Translations under genes and position numbers: made by a program
The notes under the pieces: generated by a model
Databases searched by the model: none
Seen by the model: the letters and a program-made list of their open reading frames with translations, nothing else
Told to the model about the DNA's origin: nothing
Assembly (NCBI GenBank): GCA_024364735.1
Contig: JAGFNQ010005198.1
Span: forward strand, 59,879-123,878
Source: Boesenbergia rotunda
Lineage: Eukaryota > Streptophyta > Magnoliopsida > Zingiberales > Zingiberaceae
DNA: 64,000 nucleotides
Direction: 5' to 3'
Part shown: positions 10,629-22,583 of the stretch, in pieces
Position numbering within the stretch: the stretch's first letter is position 1
How the letters are laid out: the number at the start of each line of letters is the position of its first letter

Positions 10629-10719
10629 TGTAGCGACCCGCCTTCTCTGCCTTAGACGGATCGTTACTTTGTCTACTTCTGACTCTAATGCACGACTAAA
10701 AATGCGGAAATCTTTTTTN
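10629..10719 (-). other. Truncated 5' LTR ending at a single N
   Basis: 90 bases match the start of the LTR at 3980 with small length differences in T runs. The match stops in the same T run, where the sequence has one N (10719). Directly after it a different element begins (10720). This looks like an assembly join, with about 2.2 kb of LTR and an unknown amount of further sequence missing. Confidence 0.8.
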
Positions 10720-12040
10720 AAGTTAAGATGTTATGTTTATCTAACATGCTACTTGAGTGTGCAGATTGAAGTCCTAGCGAAGGACTGCTAGGCACCTAGC
10801 GAAGGACTGCTAGGCATCGGAACCCTAAGACCTGGCGAAGGGCTGCTGGGCACCTAGCGAAGGACTGCTAGGAGTCGAAGACCTAGCAAAGGACTGCTAG
10901 GCACCAGGCGAGGGACTGCTTGGAACCGAAGACCTGGCGAAGGACTGCTGGGCACCAGGCGAAGGACTGCCTGGTACTGAAGACCTGGCGAAGGACAGCT
11001 AGGCACCTGGCGAAGGACTGCTGGGCAAAAGTCCAACCGGAGGAGCCGATTGGCAATAGGTAAATTCTCCTGAGAGGAGTAGGTGAGGACGCGTTCCCCG
11101 TCGAGGGAACAGTAGGCGTCGGTTCGACCTAGGGTTCCATTTTGGGAGACCCAAAGTCAGAACCAAGACAGCTACGGCTGTAAGACTCACTAACATACTT
11201 GCTTTATCATGTTTGGTACTAACCCTAGATGCTGGACCAAAGGAATGAGTTTCTGCAGCTCAGAACGCCTCAAAGGAGAGAGGCAGTAGCTGTGTTAGGC
11301 GCCCGGGAGGTCCCGGGCGCCCCAAGTAAAAGACAAACAAGAGTTGAGCAAGAATACACTTCGGAAGCTCACTGGGTGGGGCGCCCCCATGCTCCCGGAC
11401 GCCCCGGATGCCTCGGGCGCCTTGGGTCCAAGCTAACGAAGCGGATAGAGTTCAAGCCAGCGAGAAGCCAACGGACCGAGTCAACCCGGGCACCCCCTAC
11501 GTCCCGGACGCCCCCGTCAAACCTCAGCCGGATCTTGGAGGGATAATGGCTGACCGAGAGTTTGCCGGATCAAGTGACACGTGGAGGGCGCCCCCAACGT
11601 CCCGGGGGCCCCCAGGCTCACTATATAAGGAGCTCGACCCCCAAGGCTTCTCAACACATTCTTCCAACGCCAATACGCTCTTCGACTCAAGCTCTCTGCT
11701 CCGAAAACCTCCTATCTCGAGATACAAGCGTCGACGACGACCCTCTGCTCCGAAGTACAATCCACACCAGGCATCGGTAACGAAGAGTGTTATGTTTCAG
11801 TTTACTGTACTACAACTGTGATATTCTGCTGTAAACATTATGCGCACATATAGAATTGCCCGCAGTAAACGGTCAACGACCGTGGGCCTTGGAGTAGGAG
11901 CTGACCGCAACTCCGAATCAAGTAAATCCTTGTGTTCGCATTTGGTTTTCGTGTTAATTTTTCGCTGTGCATTCTCTCTCTAAATCCGAAACGATTTACG
12001 ATATTCACCCCCCCTTCTATCATATTCTATCGATCCAACA
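10720..12040 (+). repeat. SIRE-like copia LTR lacking its 5' end
   Basis: Same family and order as 907-2191: hairpin array (10769-11052), GTTCCCCGTCGAGGGAAC hairpin, GGGCGCCC palindromes (11299-11612), TATATAAG at 11623-11630, and the terminus ATCGATCCAACA at 12040. The first 40-50 bp (TGTTGGTGCA...) are missing at the N. No PBS follows, so it is either a 3' LTR or a solo LTR inserted in the leader of the next gypsy element. Confidence 0.82.
10769..11052 (+). repeat. Hairpin array, second copy
   Basis: At least ten units of the form CCTAGCGAAGGACTGCTAGG with the same AAGGAC loop. Stems are mainly CCTAGC/GCTAGG, CCTGGC/GCTGGG and CCAGGC/GCCTGG. Compared with 1018-1216 more stems carry one mismatch or G-T pair. 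The last unit, CCAACCGGAGGAGCCGATTGG, is the one next to the TCTCCTGAGAGGAG hairpin in all copies. Confidence 0.8.
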
Positions 12041-12129
12041 AACTAATCTCCTTCATAGTCGATCCTGACTATGATTACTATAAACTGATTGACTTTAAGT
12101 CATCAGATCTAACCAAGTTACTAGATGGG

Positions 12130-12715
12130 TACAAGAATAATAACATGATCCAATAATATGAGAGAAATTTTAACCATACCTAAAGATACAAGAATGGAAA
12201 CATAATCCAATAACATAAGAGAATTCCTAAATATACCCTGATATACAGGAATAGTAACATGTTCCAACAATATGAGAGAATTCCAAACCATACCTAAATA
12301 TACAGGAATGGTCACATGATCCAGTAACATGAGAGAATTACTAACCATACCTACATATACAGGATTAGTAACATGATCCAATGACATGGGAGAATTCCTA
12401 ACCATACCTTAATATACAGGAATGGTAACATGATCCAGTAACATGAGAGAATTACTAACCATACCTACATATACAGGAATAGTAACATGATCCAATGACA
12501 TGAGAGAATTCCTAACCATACCTTAATATACAGGAATGATAATATGATCCAATAACATGAGAGAATTACTAACCATACTTACATATACAGGAATAGTAAC
12601 ATGATCCAATAACATGAGAGAATTACTAACCATACTTACATATACAAGAATAGTAACAAGATCCAATAACATGAGAGAATTCCTAATCCTACCTAACCAG
12701 GATAAGGGATACAAG
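12130..12715 (-). repeat. 57-bp minisatellite, about ten units
   Basis: The word CATGATCCA/A recurs at about 12144, 12201, 12259, 12315, 12372, 12429, 12486, 12543, 12600 and 12657, a 57-bp period. Because 57 is a multiple of three, the minus strand keeps open frames (12405-12121 and 12714-12523) with a 19-residue repeat of the type MVSNSLMLLDHVTIPVY. It sits just inside the PBS of the following gypsy-like LTR, so it is probably in that element's leader; translation is doubtful. Confidence 0.85.
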
Positions 12716-12936
12716 AAATCAGAAGAAATACCTGTTGCCTGAAGAAGTCCCAGAGCGTCAAGTCCCAGACAACCACATCGAGAAAACTACTACGAACAAA
12801 TCCGACAAGACTCGTAAAACAAGTAGGCATCACAAACCTATGCTCTGATACCAAAATAAATTGGTATTAGAAAGACACCATAAATCCACAAGTCCTCAAG
12901 GTATCTGACAACCTCACTCTAATACCAAAAATAAAT
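12716..12936 (-). other. Leader and primer binding site of gypsy-like element G2
   Basis: On the minus strand TGGTATTAGAGTG (about 12915-12927) is a degraded initiator-tRNA PBS close to the LTR end at 12937. A second, better PBS-like TGGTATCAGAGCA lies at about 12840-12852, each followed by an AATTTATTTT-like stretch, so the PBS region seems duplicated. Confidence 0.55.
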
Positions 12937-15900
12937 TGTCATGCCCCGAGACCCAGGAGCCACTGATCCAATAGAAAATCGGTCAACACCTCCCCTGTCC
13001 GGCAGACAATTTACACATACATACAATATTCAAACAACCCACACAATATATATTTGGCCTCAGACCTCAAAATCAATACATAACATAACCATAACAACAA
13101 GTAAATCATACCTAACTGCGGACCGATCCGACTTACGATGAAACAACCAATACAAAAACCCCTTAGGGACACGACGCACTCATATGACATATACAACTTG
13201 CTAAATGAAATATAAAACAAATGAACTACAAAGTACAAAACAAAATCATGTCGTCGCGATGGGCAGGGATTGGCTGCTGGGCCATTCTGGCGACTCCAAG
13301 TATCTCAACCTGAAATAAAAACATAGGCAACGGTGTGAGTCCGAACGAAATCAGCGGATACCTAACAGATATGCATAGTAAGTTATACTAACAATAAGAG
13401 TCACGCTGATACAGTCTCATATGAACAATAGAAAAGAGTATACACTGAAGATACTGAATGAAGGTACATACCAGAATCCATCTATCCTGCAGAGGGGTGA
13501 AATAAATCCCTATGGAATAAGTATAACACATAATCCAAGGTAAACAAGTCTCTAGTATATGCATGTCAATCAAGTGCAGAAATCAAATGCAGCAAACAAT
13601 GCACGAGGCAAAATATGCACATGGTGCAATGATATGCGTCACCCCTGACACCAGTCAGAACATCGTCCACCTGTCATAAATGAGCATCCGAGTGGGTAGA
13701 AATATGACAACTGTATGCACCCTGTTATCACTGCTCCTGAGTGACCGAGTGGACAGGATGCTGGTAAAGGACACCCTCCTACCCCAAGCAATGGAGGAGT
13801 CTCGCTCTCATCTTCTTGTGTCTCAGGACAAGAAGGGATCCATGGCTTCTACCACGCCCGGAACCACCCTCCAAATAGTGGTCGAATGTAGCAATACAGG
13901 GCAAATGCACACACTCTATAGTAGTCAATACCCTTGAGTGGGTGTGTGTGCATATCCTCATGTAACTGGTGATGAGCTCAGACTACATAGGAGCCGATGA
14001 TCGTCAGCATGCAACAACGCAAGGATGGTGCATGACACTAACAAATACAACATCTACCAAGTCCTCATCTATCACCTTAGTGTGCTAGGTATAGGTCTGA
14101 ATCCTATATGATGGGATACAAGTAACCTACTAGGTATACTGAAAAAGTAACTTGTGATCCATCAATGTCAAAATGCAAGAGGACATATCACTATATCGAT
14201 GCACGTATATACACATGGCAACCATATGTTGGATCGAGAGAAACGATAGAGGGGGGGTGAATATCGTAAGTCGTTCGGATTAGAGTTAGAGAAATTACGC
14301 AGCGGAAGTAATAAACACAAAACGCGAACACAAGATCTTATACTTGGTTCGGAGTCGCAGTCGGCTCCTACTCCAAGGCCCACGGTCGTTGACCGTTTAC
14401 TATGGGCAATTCTATATGTGCGCAAAACCAGTTTACAAAATGTATTACAAGAATAGTACAGTAAACTTAAAAGTAGCTCTTCGTTACCGACGTCCGGTGT
14501 AGATTGTATTTTCGGAGCAGAGGGACGTCGTCGGTGCTTGTATCTCGAGTCGGGAGGTTTCCGGAGCAGAGCGCGGGAGTAGAAGAGCATGAATGCGTTG
14601 GAAAACTTGATCGTGAAAAGCCTTGGGGTCGAGGGCCTTTTTATAGCCCCTGGGGGCGCCCGGAACGTCGGGGGCACCCCCCCCCACGTGTCAACTGATC
14701 TGAGTTCCTCTCGGTCAGCTCTGATCCCTTCAAACTCAGGATCAGACTTTGACGGGGGCGCCCGGGATGCTGGGGGCGCCAGGGTTGACTCTTATCCGTT
14801 GGCTTCTCGCTGGCTTCCGCTTCGTTAGCTTGAGCTGAGGGCGCCTGGACCATCCGGGGCGCCCGGGAGCATGGGGGCGCCCAGGAGCACGGGGGCGCCC
14901 CGCCCATAAGCTGTCGAAGTGTACATTTGCTCTTCTTTTTGTATTCACCTTAGGGGGGCTCGGGACACTACGGGCACCCTACTCAGCTTCTGCCTCACTC
15001 CTTTGAGGCTCTCTGAGCTGCAGACACTCTTTCCTTCGGTCCTGCATCCAGGGTTAGTCCAAAATAACATAGAGCAATAATATGTTAGATTTATACAGTC
15101 TTAGCTGTCTTGGTTCTGACTTTGGGTCTCCAAAATGGAGCCCTAGGTCGAACCGACGCCTACTGTTCCGTCGACGGGGAACGCGTCCTCACCTACTCCT
15201 CTCAGGAGAATTTACCTGATGCCAACCGGCTCCTCCGGTTGGACTTTTGTCCAGCAATCCTTCGCCAGGTGCCTAGCCGTCCTTCGCTAGGTCTTCAGTA
15301 CCAAGCCGTCCTTCGCCTGGTGCCTAGCATTCCTTCGTTAGGGCTTTGTATCTTGGCATTCCTTCGTCAGGTGCCTAGCAGTCCTTCGCTAGGGCTTTGT
15401 ATCCTGGCAGTCCTTCACCAGGTGCCTATCAATCCTTCGCTAGGGCTTTGTATCCTGGCAGTCCTTCGCCAGGTGCCTAGCAGCCCTTCGCTAGGACTTT
15501 GTTTCCTTGCAGTCCTTCGCCAGGTGCCTAGCAGCCCTTCACTAGGACTTTATTTCCTGGCAGTCCTTCGCCAGGTGCCTAGCAACCATTCACTAGGACT
15601 TTTCCTGCACACTGGAGTATCATTGATAGATCACCAATAATACTTAACTTTGAACCCTTTGCCAATATCAAAACATGGTTCGATATGGTGCTTCCTCCAC
15701 CAACACCATAGAGACTATATGAAAGTCTAGGGAGATCATATCAAGAATAAACAACAAATATTAATAGAGGTATAGTAAGGCAGATATAACGTATAAACTT
15801 ACTGTTATTTATAACTAACCATGCATAGCAATATGACAATATCAAAAGAGATAAGTCAGAGGTACCCACCTCAAGAGAGATGCCCATATCAGAAAAGAAC

Positions 15901-17711
15901 CTTCAGTCCGATAATCAGCAATGATAAACCCAATCAATGCCCTGTATCAATGACATAATGTTTAGCTACAATAATAAATGTCAACTTACAACATAACTAC
16001 AACCTATTAAAGACCATCCCAAAGGTAATACATTACCATGAAATTCAAGCCAATTTTCCTTAACTCCAAACATGTCTACATGGCGCGAATCCCAAGCTCA
16101 ACCAACCACTCTACATTATCCATGGTACAATACCTAGGATCAAAGGTAAACAAAACTAGACAACCATTCCGTCCAACTCAAGAATTACACCAGTCACCAA
16201 AATCCTTATCAAATGAACAACAATCATTTCCTCATTGATTTACACCATTCCTCACCAATTCACATAAGCACGGAAGCCATTTCCAACAGTTCACGGTAAA
16301 CATCTCATCTCTATGCACAATTTGAAACCACCCATCCCAAAATCTTTGCAATTCACAGGCCCAACACAAACAAATCGACCATCCAAGATTAATAAACCAA
16401 AAGCCTATTCGTATCCAAGAAAATGCACGGCAAGATCGGAGAATCAACCACACCACCATCCTCAAGATCGTAAACAACCAATCGCAGCCTAATCCAAACC
16501 ACATCATCTCATCCAAATCAAAACCCACAGCAGAAATCCAAATTTTCCAAGAACAGAACAACTAAACAAAATTGGGATTTCCATATTCTAACAAATCCCA
16601 CATCAAAGCCTTCAAGCCACAGCATCTCACAAGATCAAAAGCACCTGCCAAAACCAACATCACCGCAGGACACAACTCCAAAAATGAAATCTCTATCAGC
16701 ACTACAATTTACAGCAACCTAATCGATCAACACATCCCCAACCGTGTACTCCACTGCAACTACACCATAAAACAACCAAAACAGAACTATCCCTAAAGCT
16801 CCAGTCCACTTCATTAACCACAGATTACCAAAATGATCTCAAAAATGGATTTATACTACCACCCATCATCAATCGACAAAGCCCATAGGTACAATTAACA
16901 ACATACAAACTTTACCTGAGATTTGTGCCAGAAAGTATGACATGCGATGAGTGTTAGGCTCGATTCTGGATCAGGAGAAGAACAAGAATCGCAATGAGGG
17001 AGGGCCACGATTTAGGGTAGTGCAAGGAGAGACTACACCACCGGCATGCTAGCGTGTACAAGGGAAAAGGCAGCAGCCTCTGGTGCCTAATAATCGATCG
17101 GCGTCGGTGAAGGGCAGTGTGGCGATGTCGGCAACGACGGAAGGGAAAACGGAAGAGAAGCTCGATGATGTGGAGATGAGAGACAAGACGGAAACACACC
17201 GAAGTATGGCACTCTTGCTCACGGCCGGAGAGGGGTCGACAGCGTCCATGTGATCTCGAGGGAGAAGAGCACGGGAGAGGGAGGCGCGACGATGGATTCG
17301 TGAAGCTTAGGGGAGAGGAAGGGCTGAGTGGAAGTTTTAGGGCATGAGAGAAGAGAAGAGTTTATAAAAGGATGGTCTTTTTGCAGAAAAGTCCCTCAAC
17401 TTCATGAAATCAAAATCATGCCTTTAGAGTTGGGTTTTTAACTGTTTAAACCCTGTAAATTTATATAATACACCTCAAATCTCTATGGTTAGATATTTTA
17501 TCCTCTTAACCCCTTAGCTTTAGCCAAAACTCAAAGCTCGTCCTCAATTTTTAAGATATATTTTTAGTTTAGACTTTTAGGATTAAATATCAAGCAATTT
17601 AATCCTTCGAAGTTTAAGAATTCACCTTAAACTATTTTCCTAGTCCGATAAATCCCAATTTTTTCCATGTAAATACTCCGAAAAATTTATTCTACCAGTT
17701 TTTAGTTGGTC
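12937..17711 (-). repeat. Long LTR of gypsy-like element G2, interrupted by a solo LTR
   Basis: The + strand begins TGTCATGCCCCGAG, the start expected of a minus-strand LTR end next to a PBS. The sequence continues, with a copia solo LTR at 14227-15705, to about 17711, where X begins; the outer end is therefore missing. TTTATAAACTC on the minus strand near 17358-17370 is a possible TATA box, consistent with U3 on the right. Excluding the insert, about 3.3 kb remain, long for an LTR. No credible coding frame; the region at 16000-16900 is A/C-rich. Confidence 0.55.
14227..15705 (-). repeat. Solo SIRE-like copia LTR with TSD CCATA
   Basis: The 1479-bp LTR has + strand ends TGTTGGATCGAG and CTCCACCAACA and is flanked by CCATA at 14222-14226 and 15706-15710. 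On its minus strand the family order is kept: hairpin array (15240-15600), hairpins, GC palindromes (14655-14960), TATA (TATAAAAAGG, about 14636-14646), C-rich tract. No internal region, so it arose by LTR-LTR recombination. Confidence 0.93.
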
Positions 17712-17826
17712 GTATTTAACATTGTGTATATACTAATATAAATATACACCGTGTGATTTTGCGATTGTCTTTCAAAATATAGATGTATTTTATCCAAAAG
17801 CAAAGCATTAAATATACATCCTAGCA
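17712..17826 (-). repeat. Start of the 3' LTR of copia element X
   Basis: Read on the minus strand it begins TGCTAGGATGTATATTTAATG, directly after the polypurine tract AAGTGGGAGAT. Only about 115 bp remain, cut off inside the G2 LTR. It is the same LTR family as Y (18191) and the fragment at 50511-51211. Confidence 0.7.
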
Positions 17827-18190
17827 ATCTCCCACTTATACTCAATGACTTTGCTGCTTTTAAAATGCCATACATCTGACCCTTTTATCCTTCACATGCC
17901 TAAAAGCTCTCACTACCAAGCCCTTAGTGAAAAGATCTCCCTAGGTCATCCTCTGATGTAATCTAGCCAACAAGAACTATTCCTCTCCTGGATGGTACTC
18001 ACGCTTTATGTGTTTACTTGCCTTATGAACTCATGATTCCTTCAAGTTTGCAACTGTACTATTTTAATCACAACAAAATGTGATAGCCCTGAGCAAACCA
18101 AAATTACATCGAAGTCCATCTTGAGGTTCCTGAACCATGTAGCTCTTTTGGCTGTCTGAGAGACTGCCAACCATCCAGCTTCCATGGTGG
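17827..18190 (-). pseudogene. C-terminal RNase H remnant of copia element X
   Basis: On the minus strand, degraded frames show the tail of copia RNase H: TMEAGWLAVSQTAKRATWFR, then KASKH- and FTKGLVV-like words, ending next to the polypurine tract. Many stops and shifts. The domain is interrupted at 18190 by solo LTR Y. Its upstream half reappears at 29927, and the two halves join in frame at the DSTMEA motif once Y is removed. Confidence 0.7.
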
Positions 18191-19975
18191 TGTTAGGATG
18201 TATACTAAAAGTCTTGCCTTTTGGTTAGGATACATCTACATTTTAAAGAGAATCACAAAATCACATAGTGCATGTTTATATTAGTATGTGCACAAACTGT
18301 CTGATGCTTGGCATTGTAGATAACATGGTGCATGGTGTCGCACAGAAGATCATGTTATCAGGTTCCTTGTTGAAGCATAAGAAAGAGGCTCACAACCAAG
18401 ATGGAGTTGGACAAACCATTAGGATGGTTGTAGTGTAATTAGGTGTGGTTTATCTTAACCATAAAATTACACTAGTGTACTTTGTGTGCATTGAGTAGGA
18501 CCAAAAGAGAGGTCATCCAATTTTGTACTGACTAAGTAAATTGGATTAGACCTCGGATAATATTATGGAGTACGATCTCTTAATCCTGAAATAATGACTG
18601 GAATATATTATTAATTATTATTTCTTTGATTTACCAATGAGCGAGATCTATTTTGTTAGATCGATAGGCCCGGTAAGTTGGGAGATAATATTAATTATAT
18701 AGTGTGTCATGATTATTGACGGAATTTGTGTCCTGGTGAGTCGGGATGATGATGCCCCCTTGGTGAGCTCAAAAGGATCGTCATGACAAATCTTGCAAGT
18801 GGACTATGGTCCGACATGATGAAAAGGTTGAGTGGTACTAATCAAGGATCAATAGGATAATTAATTTAATTATCAGTAAATTAAATTAATTATCGGGCAT
18901 ACGATATCATAAACATAGGGAGATGGATGACTCGTAATATGTGGAGCCCATATGAAAATATGGGGGTTGGTGAGGAACTACAATGGGATCCTTTAGTGGA
19001 ATGTATCACCATTAATGGATCGGGTTTGGATCCATTAGCGGGTCAAGAACCAACTCCTCCTCATGGTCCTTATCTTAGCCCTATAAATACCCCATAGGAG
19101 TCCTGAAATGGTGTAAATGAATTAATCCACAATTAATTGGAATTTTCCAATTAATTAAAACCCTTACCTCTCTCTCCCAAAACCTCTCTCACCTAGGGCG
19201 TCGGCGGCCGGTGGAAGAGAAGGGCTAAACCCTTCTTCTTTCTTTGGTTTTCTTCTCTCCTTCAAGGTTGCTGCCGATCATAGAGCAAGGGAGGAGTCAT
19301 CTTCATCCCTTGGTGGCGCACGGCAAGAAGGGAGGAAGGAGAACTCGGCGGCGCAAGTGGGAAAGGTCGGCACCGCCGGTGGAGGAGGAAAGAAGCCTCT
19401 CTTCTCTTCTTCTTCCACTCTCTTCTTCTACATCCTCTGCTGCGATCTTCATAGGACAAGGAGAAGCTCCCTTCACCTTTGTGGCGCACGGAAGTGGAGG
19501 AGGAAGGAGGGTGGCGTGCCGACGAGGGAGGGTTTTTCCTTTGGTGTTTGTCGCCGAAAAAAAGAGAGGCCGACGGAACTTCATCCTCCTTGCAAGCTCT
19601 TGGCCATGAGATAGGAGGCGAACAGAGAGGTTGGCGTGGGTTGTGGTGAAGGACAGGTGCTCCTCTTCTCAACTTCATCATCATCTCCTTGAAGGGTCGC
19701 CGGCGGTGAGCCAAACCCTAACCCTAGGGTTTGGTATTTTGGCGCAAAGTAAGGAGGAGAGGAAGGATTAATTCAAGGCCTTGGGTGACTCCGTGTCTTG
19801 GTAGATCATCGCCCACACGACGTCCAGGAGGGGAGGGTCATAAGGTAGAAGACTGCGAGGTAAACGGCGAGGTATAACTCTCCCGAGCATCATTTTTCCA
19901 TTCGTATGTTTTATTGTGCCATGCTTATTTACCTCGTCATTTTATATATGTTTGTTAACTATTTTGATTCGTTAT

Positions 19976-21326
19976 TGTTGGATCGAGTAAACACGATAGA
20001 GGGGGGGTGAATATCGTGAAAGCGTTTCGGATTAGAAATGAGAATGCGCAGCGGAAATTTAAACAAAACACACGGAACACACGTATTTTTACTTGGTTCT
20101 GAGTCGCGGTCGGCTCCTACTCCAAGGCCCACAGTCCTTGATAGTTTATTGCGGACAATTCTATAATGCGCAAAGATTTACAAAGATTGTTACAATAGTA
20201 GTGCAATAAAGAAAATTATACTCTTCATTACCGACGCCCGATGTGGATTGTACTTCGGAGCAGAGGGTCGTCATCGGCGCTAGAATCTCAAGATCGGAGG
20301 TTTCCGGAGCAGAGCGCTTGAACGAAGAGCGTAAAGGTGTTGGAAAACTGATGTGTTGAAGCCTTGGGGTCGAGCCCCTTTTATAGCACTCCTGGGGGTG
20401 CCCTGGACGCTGGGGGCGCCTGACACGTGCCTTCGGATCCGAGAAATCTTATCCGAAGCTCGGTCAGCGCTTATCCCTCCAGAATCGGCCTCGGAGCTGA
20501 CGGGGGTGCCCGGGACACTAGGGTCGCCCTCCTTGACTTGGTCTGTTGGCTTCTGGTTACTTTGCTTCAATTACTTTGACCTTGGGCGCCCGGGGCCTCC
20601 GGGGCGCCCTGCTTACTGCAGTATCGAAGCAACTCTTGCTTCCTTGTTTTGCCTTGACCTTGGGGGCGCCCGGGAGACTAGGGGCGCCTTGCCTAGCTGT
20701 CTGCCCCTCTCTTTTGGGCCGTTCTGAGCTGCAGAAACACATTCCTTCGGTCCTGCATTCAAGGTTAGTTCCAAAATAGCAAAGCAAGAGTATTAGATAA
20801 TTTTTTACAGCCGTAGCTGTCTTGGTTCTGACTTCGGGTCTCCCAAATGGAACCCTAGGTCGAACCGATGCCTACTTTTCCCTCGACGGGGAACGCATCC
20901 TCACCTACTCCTCTCAGGAGAGTTTACCTTTTGCAAAACCAGCTCCTCCGGTTGGACTTTTGCCCAGCAGTCCTTCGCCAAGTGCCTAGCAGCCCTTCGC
21001 CAGGTCTTCGGTACCAAGCAGTCCTTCGCCAGGTGCCTAGCAGCCCTTCGGCAGGTCTTAGATTCCCAGCAGCCCTTCGCCAGGTGCCTAGCAGTCCTTC
21101 GCCAAGTCTTAGACTCCTAGTAGCCCTTCGCTAGGTTTCCAGCAGCCCTTCACTAGGTTTTAGGGTTTCGATGCCTAGCAATCCTTCGCTAGGTGCCCAG
21201 CTGCCCTTCCCCAGGACTTCTTTCTGCACACTCAGTGAACACATTAGACCAAAATAACATCTTAACTTTTGAACCCTTTGCCATTATCAAAACCCAGGTT
21301 CGACTTAGGTGCTACCTGCACCAACA
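19976..21326 (-). repeat. 3' LTR of S1
   Basis: The 1351-bp LTR has + strand ends TGTTGGATCGAG and CCTGCACCAACA. TATAAAAG lies on the minus strand at 20378-20385. The hairpin array occupies 20965-21222 (units of the type CCTAGCAGTCCTTCGCTAGG in + orientation), and GGGCGCCC palindromes lie at 20390-20690. Confidence 0.93.
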
Positions 21327-22583
21327 ATCTCCCCCTTTTTGATTTATGGTAACCCAGTTCAAAAAGTTAAGTTTAAGGAATAACAGGTAAAAATGCCAAT
21401 TTAATTTTCTCCCCCTGGAACAAATCTCCCCCTAGATTTTTCAAGGGTTCGCGAAGTTTGAAAAAAAATTTCTAAGTTTTAAGAAAAGGAATGATTTTTC
21501 AATACTTAGAACATTTTTAAAAAATGTAAGTTAGAAAATATTTTCCAAAAACAATTTTTGGGTTGGGTACTTGGAAAATTTATACTTAGAGAATTTACAC
21601 TTAGAAAATTTTCAATTAAATACTTAGTTTTCACACTTTAGAAAATTTTCTAAACTTCTTCTGAAGTTTTTAATACAAAAAGAATTTTTTACCATATTTT
21701 TGAGTTGTGAAAAAATTGTCCAACCTCATTAGCACTTTAGAAAGTTTTCAAGAAAATTTTGAAATTAAAACATAGAAATTAGTGAAATTTAAATTAAGTA
21801 CTTAGAGAAATTTTGAAAATAGCTTAAGTCAAGTACTTAGAAATAATTTTGAAAATAATTTAATACAATTGACTTAAGGGATTTTACTTTTTGAAATTTT
21901 ACTTTTTGAAAAAGGAGATGAGTAAAGTTTTGAAATTCAAAAAAAAATTTAAACCTTCTCTCCTTTCCAATCTCTCCCCCTTTGCCATATATCAAAAAAA
22001 CAATATAGTAAAAAAATATAGCAAAAGAAGTAAGGTGATGTACTGAACCAATTCAAGGTTTAAACTGAACCAAATCAATTTGAATTATCTCTTTCGGGTC
22101 CTGTCTAACCCAATTAGCTACTTACTAACTGTTATAAACAGTAGTTTTCGCTAGGGTTAGTCAAGTTAAGTGTTCTGTTCAAGTTAAATTTTCTAAGCTT
22201 GACACTTAACCTGATTACTGTTTAATTTGTATTTAGTACCCCAATTACTGCAGATGCACTGACTTAAAGCATCTTGAATTAAGGTAAAGACCTAAGCATC
22301 TCAACCCATTCTAGGTTATCAATCAAAGTACCCTAAGGTGCTTGTGAGATGCTAGCTTCTAGATCTATAGGTGCATGCAGTTCTAGGGTTAGGGCCTAAG
22401 CTAAGTCCATTTGCGAAAGAGCCCTTAGTTTTGAAAGGGGGTAATTTTTCTTAAGAAAAACTAAGTCGAAAGAAAAAAATCATTTTAAAAAATGCATAAA
22501 GAAAATGATTTTTCAAAATTAAGTAGGAATTGATTTTAAAATCAAGTAATAAAGCAGTTTAAAAAAACAGAAGTAGAGCAAAC
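21327..22583 (-). other. 3' noncoding region and polypurine tract of S1
   Basis: On the minus strand the region runs from the RNase H stop to AAAAAGGGGGAGAT (21340-21327). It is AT-rich with no coding frame. It shares the block around 22100-22420 with 40900-41220 (E3) and 1-65 (E0), so a noncoding function such as packaging or RNA processing could be kept here; that is inference. Confidence 0.8.

Larger units (their letters stand above)
3980..10718 (-). mobile_element. Tekay-like Ty3/gypsy chromovirus, decayed, minus strand
   Basis: Parts in the minus direction: truncated 5' LTR (10629-10718), PBS complementary to initiator tRNA-Met (10615-10626), gag remnant, protease, RT, RNase H, integrase with C-terminal chromodomain-like end, polypurine tract (6288-6301) and 3' LTR (3980-6287). 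Domain order RT-RH-INT makes it Ty3/gypsy. The C-terminal VIWQNQKHEEATWERED segment resembles Tekay/Del chromoviruses. Several stops and frameshifts make it dead. The outer part of the 5' LTR is missing at the N at 10719, so no TSD can be checked. Confidence 0.88.

Noticed and set aside
15110..15640. 176-residue frame with VLRQVPSSPSLGL repeats
   Set aside because: It is a direct translation of the hairpin array in the solo LTR; the repeat peptides follow the DNA unit and there is no independent coding sign.
16038..17249. Several frames of 60-110 residues
   Set aside because: Biased A/C-rich or promoter-like LTR sequence of G2, no recognisable domain, frames on both strands.
19244..19714. 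Overlapping frames of 85-150 residues
   Set aside because: Low-complexity Arg/Ser-rich translations on both strands of the transcribed part of LTR Y; no domain and no conserved counterpart in the related LTR fragment.
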